Positions 16,004 to 21,077 of a DNA stretch of 29,328 nucleotides are shown piece by piece. Position 1 is the first letter of the stretch; each line of letters starts with the position of its first letter. This DNA comes from a virus: IMG/VR virus record IMGVR_UViG_3300044675_000304, positions 1 through 29,328 of that record; one strand, 5' to 3'. The notes below the pieces were generated by a model that saw only the letters and a list, made by a program, of their open reading frames with translations, did no database searches and was not told the DNA's origin. The translations under genes and the position numbers were made by a program.

Positions 16004-16149
16004 TGCACACCTCGCATTTCCCAACCAAGCAAAAAGTAATTCCAACGAGTTTGCAGGGCAAGTACGTTGTATCTACCTTTTGTTTCGCTGAAGTCTGTAT
16101 AGCCTTTGGCTCGCATCATTGCTTCAAATACTTGCTGTGCTTTTGTCAT
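16000..16149 (-). CDS. Very small hypothetical protein
   Basis: A 49-residue product starting at ATG 16149, chosen over an upstream in-frame ATG at 16182 because AGGGGA lies 7 bases before it and ATGA overlaps the preceding gene. The sequence starts MTKAQQVFEAMMRAKGYTD and has an aromatic C-terminal half (YNVLALQTRWNYFLLGWEM). It might be a small helix-hairpin. The family is not recognised. Confidence 0.6.
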   Translation of the reverse strand: MTKAQQVFEAMMRAKGYTDFSETKGRYNVLALQTRWNYFLLGWEMRGVQ

Positions 16150-16418
16150 GCTTGTCCCCTTGATCTGATTGCTTCTGCACATTCAAGATATGGTCGTGTG
16201 TAATAGCAGTCATACCCATTGTTTTCTTTTGGGTCGTTGTAAATGTCTTCACACACCTTTGCACAGGCTTCACGTTCAATTTTCATTGCCAAAACAATTG
16301 AACTTTCTGCCGCTTTCAATGCCGCATCAGCACAGGCTTCACGTTCGTAAGCACGGATTTTATTTAACAATTCATCAAGCTCTTCTGCTGTAAAAACAAG
16401 TTTGTTTTGTTCTGTCAT
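16146..16418 (-). CDS. Small helical protein ending in RGQA
   Basis: A 90-residue acidic protein: LVFTAEELDELLNKIRAYE, then two REACA motifs (REACADAALKAAESS, REACAKVCEDIYND) and a C-terminal EAIRSRGQA. The REACAxxC pattern with IRxRGQA ending is common in small early phage proteins of unknown role. The RGQA codons (AGG GGA CAA GCA) double as the ribosome site and start overlap for the next gene; the same occurs at 17298. Confidence 0.7.
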   Translation of the reverse strand: MTEQNKLVFTAEELDELLNKIRAYEREACADAALKAAESSIVLAMKIEREACAKVCEDIYNDPKENNGYDCYYTRPYLECAEAIRSRGQA

Positions 16419-16630
16419 GTGTTCTTCTCCTTAAGTTTGGCTTGCAATGCTCTGCCAAACTGCACTTGACCCCACGGCATCGGAGCGCCTCGGTGTTCCT
16501 TTACCACTTCAAAGTAGACCTGTTCAATTTGACTATCAGTCAGCCCTACCCATTCCTTTTCACCACACCAATTGCATTTATCTTGGTAGGTGATGATTGA
16601 TTTTTCTGCTGGACAAAAGTGTTCTTTCAT
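16415..16630 (-). CDS. Small hypothetical protein with CxxC pair
   Basis: A 71-residue protein. N-terminal half: EHFCPAEKSIITYQDKCNWCGEKEW, giving Cys6, Cys19 and Cys22 plus His4, which could bind one zinc ion. C-terminal half: helix LTDSQIEQVYFEVVKEH and a segment MPWGQVQFGRALQAKL often seen in small phage proteins. No known function. It has ATGA overlaps on both sides. Confidence 0.7.
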   Translation of the reverse strand: MKEHFCPAEKSIITYQDKCNWCGEKEWVGLTDSQIEQVYFEVVKEHRGAPMPWGQVQFGRALQAKLKEKNT

Positions 16631-16785
16631 TTCTTTGCCTCCTTAATCTCTTTCTGAATGCCTGCACTTGTCTGCAAGAAGAGCCTCAAAAACTTGACAC
16701 CGCCAAGCCTTTGGTACTCGGCGTATTCGGATTGGGTGAGGCGCAGCGTGATGGCGCGTCCCAGTTCTGTCTTCTCTTTAACCAT
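16627..16785 (-). CDS. Small ribbon-helix-helix-like protein
   Basis: A 52-residue product (MVKEKTELGRAITLRLTQSE at the start, KEIKEAKK at the end). AITLRLTQSEYAEYQRLGGV followed by KFLRLFLQTS matches the beta-strand, helix, helix outline of Arc/MetJ-type repressors, including the alternating ITLRL strand. A DNA-binding role is likely but not proven. Its ATG shares one base with the TAA of the gene before it (TAATG), and its TGA overlaps the next ATG. Confidence 0.6.
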   Translation of the reverse strand: MVKEKTELGRAITLRLTQSEYAEYQRLGGVKFLRLFLQTSAGIQKEIKEAKK

Positions 16786-16892
16786 TATTCAACCTCGCAT
16801 TGCAACAAAAACCAAACAAAGCAGCACAGTGTGCCGATCACCACAGCAACGCCAAACAAGGCGATCAGAAAGAAGATCAGGGCTGTTTGCAT
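16785..16892 (-). CDS. Tiny single-pass membrane protein
   Basis: A 35-residue product, almost all membrane helix (ALIFFLIALFGVAVVIG, then TLCCFVWFLLQ), with a short acidic end (CEVE). ATG 16892 has GAGG 7 bases upstream. It overlaps the previous gene by 16 bases and meets the next by a TAATG junction. The clean hydrophobic pattern and tight fit in the operon support it as real. Function unknown. Confidence 0.55.
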   Translation of the reverse strand: MQTALIFFLIALFGVAVVIGTLCCFVWFLLQCEVE

Positions 16893-17035
16893 GGCTTGGC
16901 CTCACTTGGTGGTGTCCAACCAAAGCGCCGCCAAGTGGCCTGCACATCGGTTGGCTTGGGATATTTAAACTCTTTGGCGTAGGCACTTGGGAGCGTCACT
17001 TTTGTGCCTTGTGGGGGACGCCAGTCGTGCCTCAT
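16877..17035 (-). CDS. Small basic hypothetical protein
   Basis: A 52-residue product from ATG 17035, inside the stop of the previous gene (ATGA). An in-frame ATG at 17089 would overlap that gene by 58 bases and is rejected. It is Pro/Lys/Trp-rich (WRPPQGTKVTLPSAYAKEF, then PTDVQATWRRFGWTPPSEA). The TWRRFGWTPPSE ending recurs in small phage proteins, as I recall, without function. Confidence 0.65.
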   Translation of the reverse strand: MRHDWRPPQGTKVTLPSAYAKEFKYPKPTDVQATWRRFGWTPPSEAKPCKQP

Positions 17036-17301
17036 TTGCCTGCCGCCAGTAGTTCCATCTCGGCATCCTTGAGGCGCTCTTGGATGCACTTCATTTCGTA
17101 GTCGAGCTGGTCCAGTTTGCCTTGCATACGCTCGCGTGTGAATCTCTCAGCGTGCGCCCATCCGATTACGGCGCCACAGTGGACTGCTTTGTTGATGAGC
17201 TGCACAATCTCGGCGCGAGTCATCACGCCAATGGCAGTCTCTTTGGGGGGTGAGAGGCGCAGTACCTCTGCATCGATTTCGTCTTGCATCTTTTTGCTCA
17301 T
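17032..17301 (-). CDS. Small coiled-coil protein
   Basis: An 89-residue protein. Residues 1-45 include PPKETAIGVMTRAEIVQLIN; a middle AVHCGAVIGWAHAERF could be a buried helix. The C-terminal half is a coiled coil (QGKLDQLDYEMKCIQERLKD, EMELLAAGK). The ribosome site AGGGGA is formed by the last codons of the preceding gene. The family is not recognised. Confidence 0.65.
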   Translation of the reverse strand: MSKKMQDEIDAEVLRLSPPKETAIGVMTRAEIVQLINKAVHCGAVIGWAHAERFTRERMQGKLDQLDYEMKCIQERLKDAEMELLAAGK

Positions 17302-17549
17302 GCTTGTCCCCTTGCTCTGATGGCTTCAATCACATCAAATTGAAACCAATTACTGAATGGCATGGCTTTAATGATTTGTATGATGGATTCACGTTCTTTG
17401 GCTTCAGCTTTGGCGGCTACCAGCTTGTAAAAGATGTTAAGTTCTTGGGAAAAGTCAGCGGCAGTTTCAATGCCATCATTTATTGCACATTTCTCGTCAA
17501 CATAAAAGCCAGCCTGTCTAGCCATCTCAATGATTTCATCTTGTGTCAT
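17298..17549 (-). CDS. Small helical protein ending in RGQA
   Basis: An 83-residue product; ATG 17549 is chosen over 17561 because it overlaps the upstream stop by ATGA. It starts MTQDEIIEMARQAGFYVDE, continues with helices (ADFSQELNIFYKLVAAKAEA, ERESIIQIIKAMP) and ends VIEAIRARGQA. This is a widespread small phage protein type of unknown role. The ending matches that of the 90-residue protein at 16146, and both reuse the same coupling signal. Confidence 0.7.
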   Translation of the reverse strand: MTQDEIIEMARQAGFYVDEKCAINDGIETAADFSQELNIFYKLVAAKAEAKERESIIQIIKAMPFSNWFQFDVIEAIRARGQA

Positions 17550-17686
17550 GATGACCACCATGCGGCGAGTAACAGGGCAAAGCCAACGCCAATAGCGATG
17601 GCGGTGAGAAAGTCAAGGGAAGAGTCAGCGCGGCGGTTTAAGCGCCGTCTTTGCTCTTCCATGTAAGGGTGCTGGGTGTGGTTCAT
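17546..17686 (-). CDS. Small membrane protein
   Basis: A 46-residue product with a strong ribosome site (AAGGAG, 6 bases upstream). The N-terminus is basic (MNHTQHPYMEEQRRRLNRRA), followed by one membrane helix (LDFLTAIAIGVGFALLLAAWW). The EQRRRL-basic-helix layout is common among tiny membrane proteins in phage early regions. Its TGA overlaps the next ATG. Function unknown. Confidence 0.65.
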   Translation of the reverse strand: MNHTQHPYMEEQRRRLNRRADSSLDFLTAIAIGVGFALLLAAWWSS

Positions 17687-17703
17687 GTTGTCTCCTTAAA
17701 GGT

Positions 17704-17719
17704 GGAGGCCGAAGCCCCC
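17704..17719 (-). other. UUCG-capped RNA hairpin in operon leader gap
   Basis: On the minus strand, GGGGGC and GCCTCC pair (one G-U) around a TTCG loop closed by C-G, an unusually stable RNA tetraloop. It fills the only real gap (43 bases) in the minus operon, between the first and second genes. No T run follows, so it is less likely a terminator than a processing, stability or partial-attenuation element. Confidence 0.55.
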
Positions 17720-17729
17720 TGGTTGTTGA

Positions 17730-18110
17730 TTACCCTACTGCTTTCTCTGCAAAAACACGCTTTAACTCTGTACCTTGATCCACATAAGCGTCAGAGCCGT
17801 AAGCTGGATCGACTTCTTCCCAAAGATCGGCATCCAATTTAGCACCAGCGGCTAATGCGGCGTTAACGCGAGCTGCCAAACGATCTGCTTTGGCTGATGC
17901 CTCTTCACGCAAATCAGGAAAACAAGCATCGCCAGTCTCTTCACAAACGACTTGCTTAGTGCCATTAAAAATAGCGTTATGACGAAAGCGGCGACCAGCT
18001 GCATCTTCCATCAAAACATAAAAGCACTCGGCGATGAATGGATGACCATCACAGGCATAACCAGCGTTAAAGAGATCGGATGCGGCGTAAGCGGTAAAAG
18101 TTGCGTTCAT
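17730..18110 (-). CDS. Hypothetical early protein, first gene of minus operon
   Basis: A 126-residue acidic protein. AGGAAA precedes the ATG. It has a mixed N-terminal domain (TFTAYAASDLFNAGYACDGH, FIAECFYVLMEDAAGRRFRH) with four cysteines overall, then a helical part (EEASAKADRLAARVNAALAA) and an acidic C-terminus. Such proteins occur in early regions of beta-proteobacterial phages, as far as I recall, and have no known role. As first gene after the promoter it should be the most highly expressed of the operon. Confidence 0.7.
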   Translation of the reverse strand: MNATFTAYAASDLFNAGYACDGHPFIAECFYVLMEDAAGRRFRHNAIFNGTKQVVCEETGDACFPDLREEASAKADRLAARVNAALAAGAKLDADLWEEVDPAYGSDAYVDQGTELKRVFAEKAVG

Positions 18111-18145
18111 TTGTTTTTCCTAGAAGTGAAGTAATTGAGGACTTG

Positions 18146-18173
18146 ATAATATCACGCTTGACGAAGTCATCAA
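18146..18173 (-). promoter_or_regulatory. Promoter for the minus-strand operon
   Basis: On the minus strand -35 TTGATG (18173-18168), a 16-base spacer and -10 TATTAT (18151-18146), which match sigma-70 at 4/6 and 5/6. Transcription would start near 18139, about 29 bases before the first gene, leaving room for its AGGAAA ribosome site. Confidence 0.65.
18158..18173. promoter_or_regulatory. Palindromic operator candidate
   Basis: TTGACGA, two central bases, then TCATCAA: a 16-bp inverted repeat with one mismatch per half. It covers the -35 box of the minus promoter and the TTGACG that could serve as -35 of a rightward promoter. It is the obvious place for a dimeric regulator, such as the Cro/CI-like protein encoded 170 bases away. 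Confidence 0.5.
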
Positions 18174-18185
18174 CAACTATTTATT
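18158..18185 (+). promoter_or_regulatory. Possible rightward promoter, back to back with the minus promoter
   Basis: TTGACG (18158-18163), a 16-base spacer and TTTATT (18180-18185); the -35 is good, the -10 weak (lacks the second-position A). If used, it would make an RNA of about 100 bases ending at the terminator at 18267-18296. Confidence 0.3.
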
Positions 18186-18230
18186 AGACCTTACAAACTA
18201 GTCAACTATTACTGTTGTAAACTTAGCATC

Positions 18231-18254
18231 GGCGGTGTTTTCAAGGTCACCGCC
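18231..18254 (+). other. Stable RNA hairpin
   Basis: GGCGGTG (18231-18237) pairs perfectly with CACCGCC (18248-18254) around a 10-base loop. It stands 12 bases before the terminator hairpin, so both would be in the same rightward transcript. Confidence 0.6.
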
Positions 18255-18266
18255 AGTTGCCTTTGG

Positions 18267-18296
18267 GGGGTCAGCGTGAGTTGATCCCCTTTTTTT
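18267..18296 (+). terminator. Rho-independent terminator upstream of the regulator gene
   Basis: GGGGTCA (18267-18273) pairs with TGA-T-CCCC (18282-18289, one bulged T), then seven T (18290-18296). It points rightward, although no plus-strand gene lies upstream for more than 3 kb. It should end a short leader or small RNA, or stop transcripts coming out of the control region. Confidence 0.65.
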
Positions 18297-18305
18297 ATCT
18301 TAAAC

Positions 18306-18335
18306 TTGACCATCTTCACAAAACATGGTTAACAT
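18306..18335 (+). promoter_or_regulatory. Promoter for the regulator/replication operon
   Basis: TTGACC (18306-18311), an 18-base spacer and TAACAT (18330-18335). The predicted start is at about 18342, directly at the regulator ATG 18343, so the mRNA would be leaderless. There is no Shine-Dalgarno motif before this ATG, which fits. Confidence 0.5.
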
Positions 18336-18342
18336 ACTCCAC

Positions 18343-18582
18343 ATGAAAACGATTTCACAAGAAGCACTCCACGCCATAAGGCACAAAGTTGAATGCGCTG
18401 GCTACAAGATGTCTGATGTCTGCCGAGTCGCAGAGATCGACCAGGCGCAAGTATCCCGCTGGATGAGTGGGACCACAGAGCCACTATACGGCAGCGTGAT
18501 GCGCTTGGATCAGGCTGCTGACGCTTTGGTATCAGCTCGCCTCACAGTCCTCAACAAAGCCATGGAGGACGCCGTCAAATGA
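18343..18582 (+). CDS. Cro/CI-like helix-turn-helix regulator
   Basis: A 79-residue protein read from ATG 18343; an in-frame ATG at 18325 lies inside the predicted promoter. Helix-turn-helix at about 22-46: KMSDVCRVAEIDQAQVSRWM, then SGTTEP. The recognition helix QAQVSRWMSG is typical of the lambda repressor-like fold. There is no peptidase or dimerisation domain, so it is Cro-sized. It opens the replication operon and faces the minus operon across the control region, so it probably governs the switch between them. Its stop overlaps the next gene (ATGA). Confidence 0.75.
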   Translation: MKTISQEALHAIRHKVECAGYKMSDVCRVAEIDQAQVSRWMSGTTEPLYGSVMRLDQAADALVSARLTVLNKAMEDAVK

Positions 18583-19070
18583 TGACCACCAACTTCAAAC
18601 CGCGCAGGATCATTGGCATTGACGTAGGGCTGAATGGCGCGATCGCCATGATGCAAGGCGAAACCCTGACAGGCATTTTCGATATGCCCACAGTCACTTT
18701 GAATCGTAATGGCGCAGCCAAGCGACAGATCAGCATCCCCGAGCTGATTGAGATCCTCGACAACTTCAAGCCTGATGAGGCGTACATCGAAAAGGTCTTT
18801 GCAATGAGTGGCCAGGGCGTTACCAGCGTCTTTTCCTTTGGGCGCAGCCTTGGCGCGATTGAGGGTGTGATCGCCGCAAGATCCATCAAGTCCACCCTGA
18901 TCACACCACAGACATGGCAAAAGGCGATGGGCGTGACCGGTGGCAAGGACGGCGCAAGGGCGCGTGCCATGGAGCTGTTTCCATGGAATGTGGATTACTT
19001 CAAACGAAAGAAAGATGATGGCCGAGCAGATGCGGCGCTCATTGCTTGTTGGGGACTTAGACATGGATGA
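18579..19070 (+). CDS. RuvC-like Holliday junction resolvase / RNase H-fold nuclease
   Basis: A 163-residue nuclease of the RuvC fold. Acidic active-site residues are visible: D15 in IIGIDVGLNGAIA, E71 in AYIEKVFA, and D147/D151 in KKDDGRADAALIA. Between them is the helix and QTWQKAMG region typical of phage RuvC-like enzymes. It should resolve branched DNA during replication or before packaging. The start (ATGATG) overlaps the regulator stop; the second ATG (18582) is equally possible. Confidence 0.85.
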   Translation: MMTTNFKPRRIIGIDVGLNGAIAMMQGETLTGIFDMPTVTLNRNGAAKRQISIPELIEILDNFKPDEAYIEKVFAMSGQGVTSVFSFGRSLGAIEGVIAARSIKSTLITPQTWQKAMGVTGGKDGARARAMELFPWNVDYFKRKKDDGRADAALIACWGLRHG

Positions 19071-19263
19071 CAAAGAACGAAACACATTGAGAGATCACAT
19101 TGTTTGGCTTGGCTCGCAGCTTGAGTACCAGCGCCAAATCAACAAAGCAAACACCGAATTCCTTAAACGCTTGGTGCATCCCGAGGACTTGGGATTCTCT
19201 GTCAGCAATGAGGTGCGCCAAATTGCTTACTCACTACTTATCAACAATCAAATAGAAAAATGA
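19063..19263 (+). CDS. Small hypothetical protein in replication operon
   Basis: A 66-residue product from ATG 19063, with gggga upstream; longer in-frame starts such as 18940 lie deep in the nuclease gene and are rejected. It starts MDDKERNTLRDHIVWLGSQL, is helical and charged throughout (EYQRQINKANTEFLKRLVH) and has no membrane segment. It overlaps the nuclease gene by 8 bases and its TGA overlaps the next ATG. Not recognised; possibly a partner of one of the two flanking nucleases. Confidence 0.65.
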   Translation: MDDKERNTLRDHIVWLGSQLEYQRQINKANTEFLKRLVHPEDLGFSVSNEVRQIAYSLLINNQIEK

Positions 19264-20366
19264 AAAACCAACCTTTAAAACTCAGGCCGTCATCCGCATC
19301 ACGCTGGATTGCCTGCCCAGCCAGCGCCAAACTGTCAACGCTTGTGCCGTACCAAGAGAGTGGCGAGGCAGCAAAGATTGGCACAGCCATTCACGCGCTG
19401 GCCGAGACTTGCTTTCAGCTCGACACCGACCCGATGAAGTTTGTCGGCCAAGTCGTGGAGGGCATCACGATGACTGAAGAGAATTGCGAGTTTGCCTTGG
19501 AACATTTGCAGGCGATATGGGCAATTCAAGATGAGCTTGGTCACGTTAAGGTGGAGCAGCTCTTCAAGCTCTACCAAACGCCACAGTTCTCGCTACAAGG
19601 CACTGCCGATGTGGTGGGAATATCTCAGGACAAGCTGATCATTGCCGACCTTAAAACAGGCCGCGGCTACGTCGACGCTGACTCCGAGCAAATGAAGATA
19701 TATGCGCTGGGCGCGTTGCTGCACAGCACCCACAAGCCCAAAGAAGTCGAATTCCAAATAATTCAACCACATCATGGCGAGAAGCGCATACACACTATGA
19801 GTGCTGTTGCACTTAGAGAGTGGGAGCAAAACATATTGCGGCCTGCTGTTGACGAGGCACTTAGCGATGCACCTCGCTACAACCCATCAGAGTCAGCGTG
19901 CCAATGGTGTCCCGCCAAGCACATTTGCTCTGCACAGAAAGAGCAGTTCGACATTGTGGCGGCGCAACCCGACATCACCATCATGTCCAAAGAGGACATC
20001 AAAGAGGTGATGCTGGCGCTGACGCCAGTACAAATCAGCGCCATATTGGATCGCGCACCGATGGTGGAGAAGTTTATTGAGGCGGTAAAGGATCACGCCA
20101 CAAAGCAGATGGAAGCTGGCGCAGTATTACCAGGCTGGCAGCTCCAACCCAAACGTGCATCCCGCAAATGGATTGACTCAACAACAGCGCGTCAGGCATT
20201 AACTGACGCAGGACTTACAGACTCTCAAATCTTTGAGACAGAACTAATTTCTCCTACGGCGGCTGAAAAGCTACTGCCAAAGGAACAAAGAGTTATCTTG
20301 GACGCATTGACGGCCAAGGTATCGAGTGGACTCACCCTTGCGAGAGATCGCAGTCTGAGTCAATAA
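19260..20366 (+). CDS. PD-(D/E)XK exonuclease with Cys cluster (DUF2800/Cas4-like)
   Basis: A 368-residue nuclease of the RecB/Cas4 superfamily. Motifs in order: LRPSSASRWIACP with C19, GTAIHALAE with H45, LQGTADVVG with D117, LIIADLKTG with D130 and K132, and a C-terminal CQWCPAKHIC with C214, C217 and C223. C19 plus the latter three can hold a 4Fe-4S cluster, as in Cas4/AddB-type enzymes and DUF2800 phage proteins. It probably makes 3' ssDNA tails for recombination or processes replication ends. The next gene, an ssDNA-binding-like protein, is the expected partner. Confidence 0.85.
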   Translation: MKNQPLKLRPSSASRWIACPASAKLSTLVPYQESGEAAKIGTAIHALAETCFQLDTDPMKFVGQVVEGITMTEENCEFALEHLQAIWAIQDELGHVKVEQLFKLYQTPQFSLQGTADVVGISQDKLIIADLKTGRGYVDADSEQMKIYALGALLHSTHKPKEVEFQIIQPHHGEKRIHTMSAVALREWEQNILRPAVDEALSDAPRYNPSESACQWCPAKHICSAQKEQFDIVAAQPDITIMSKEDIKEVMLALTPVQISAILDRAPMVEKFIEAVKDHATKQMEAGAVLPGWQLQPKRASRKWIDSTTARQALTDAGLTDSQIFETELISPTAAEKLLPKEQRVILDALTAKVSSGLTLARDRSLSQ

Positions 20367-20401
20367 TGCAATCCCTGTAACTTTTGAAAGCGAAACGCAA
20401 A

Positions 20402-21007
20402 ATGCTAAATCTCTCTTCTGGCGGCGGTAATGGAAACTACATCCGCTTCTCACCCCAAGCAAACGCTTGGACCAACAACCTTGGCGCTGAGATCCAGCTC
20501 AAGAAAATCGTGTTTGATATCGATGCGGTGCAAACAGGCTGGCTCCAACTTGGTGTCGGCATCCGCGACTGGCAACCCGACTCAGAGCTAGGACGCAAGG
20601 GCGCACAGCCTACACCTGACCACAAACGCGGCTTTATCGTGACCTTTTACAACAAAGAGATCGGCACTTGTGAGTGGTCATCCAGTGGCGTAGGTCCAAA
20701 CATGGGACTGGAAAAGATGTACACCGAATGCGCCGCACAGCGTGCCGCCAATGCAGGCAAGTTGCCTGTGCTTGAGTACACCGGCAGCAAGCTGGAAAAG
20801 ATCGGCAAAGGCACAACACGCATTCCTAACTTCACCATTGTGTCGTGGATTGACAAGCCTGCCGGTATGGGGCAAAGCGATGAGGAGTACATTGCACAGG
20901 CAGTGGCTCCAATGCCTGCACCAGCTCCTGTACCGATGCCTGCGCCAAAGCCAGTGCCGGCTAAGACGCCGATGGCTGCCGCTATTGAAGATGACGAAAT
21001 GTTTTAA
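20402..21007 (+). CDS. Putative phage single-stranded DNA-binding protein
   Basis: A 201-residue protein from ATG 20402 (an in-frame TTG at 20384 lacks a better ribosome site). The core (1-150) is beta-rich: NGNYIRFSPQANAWTNNLG, IQLKKIVFDIDAVQTGWLQL, HKRGFIVTFYNKEIGTCEWS, EYTGSKLEKIGKGTTRIPNF. A Pro/Ala-rich linker (about 165-190) leads to an acidic end, IEDDEMF, the hallmark of SSB tails that recruit partners. It lies between exonuclease and primase-helicase genes, and a strong terminator follows. The SSB assignment rests on tail, layout and context, not a classical OB motif. Confidence 0.65.
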   Translation: MLNLSSGGGNGNYIRFSPQANAWTNNLGAEIQLKKIVFDIDAVQTGWLQLGVGIRDWQPDSELGRKGAQPTPDHKRGFIVTFYNKEIGTCEWSSSGVGPNMGLEKMYTECAAQRAANAGKLPVLEYTGSKLEKIGKGTTRIPNFTIVSWIDKPAGMGQSDEEYIAQAVAPMPAPAPVPMPAPKPVPAKTPMAAAIEDDEMF

Positions 21008-21023
21008 CTGGTAGTGTGTACGC

Positions 21024-21053
21024 GCCGAGGTGTAACAGCCTCGGCTTTTTTTT
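21024..21053 (+). terminator. Strong rho-independent terminator
   Basis: GCCGAGG (21024-21030), an 8-base loop, CCTCGGC (21039-21045), then eight T (21046-21053). It is a perfect 7-bp GC-rich stem with U run. It separates the ssDNA-binding-like gene from the primase-helicase gene, limiting expression of the latter unless antitermination or another promoter acts. Confidence 0.9.
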
Positions 21054-21077
21054 CCTCTAAAAAATGGCAGCATATAA

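Noticed and set aside
18510-19085. Long minus-strand open frame (191 codons) opposite the RuvC-like gene
   Set aside because: The opposite strand carries clear RuvC catalytic motifs; this frame has no family features.
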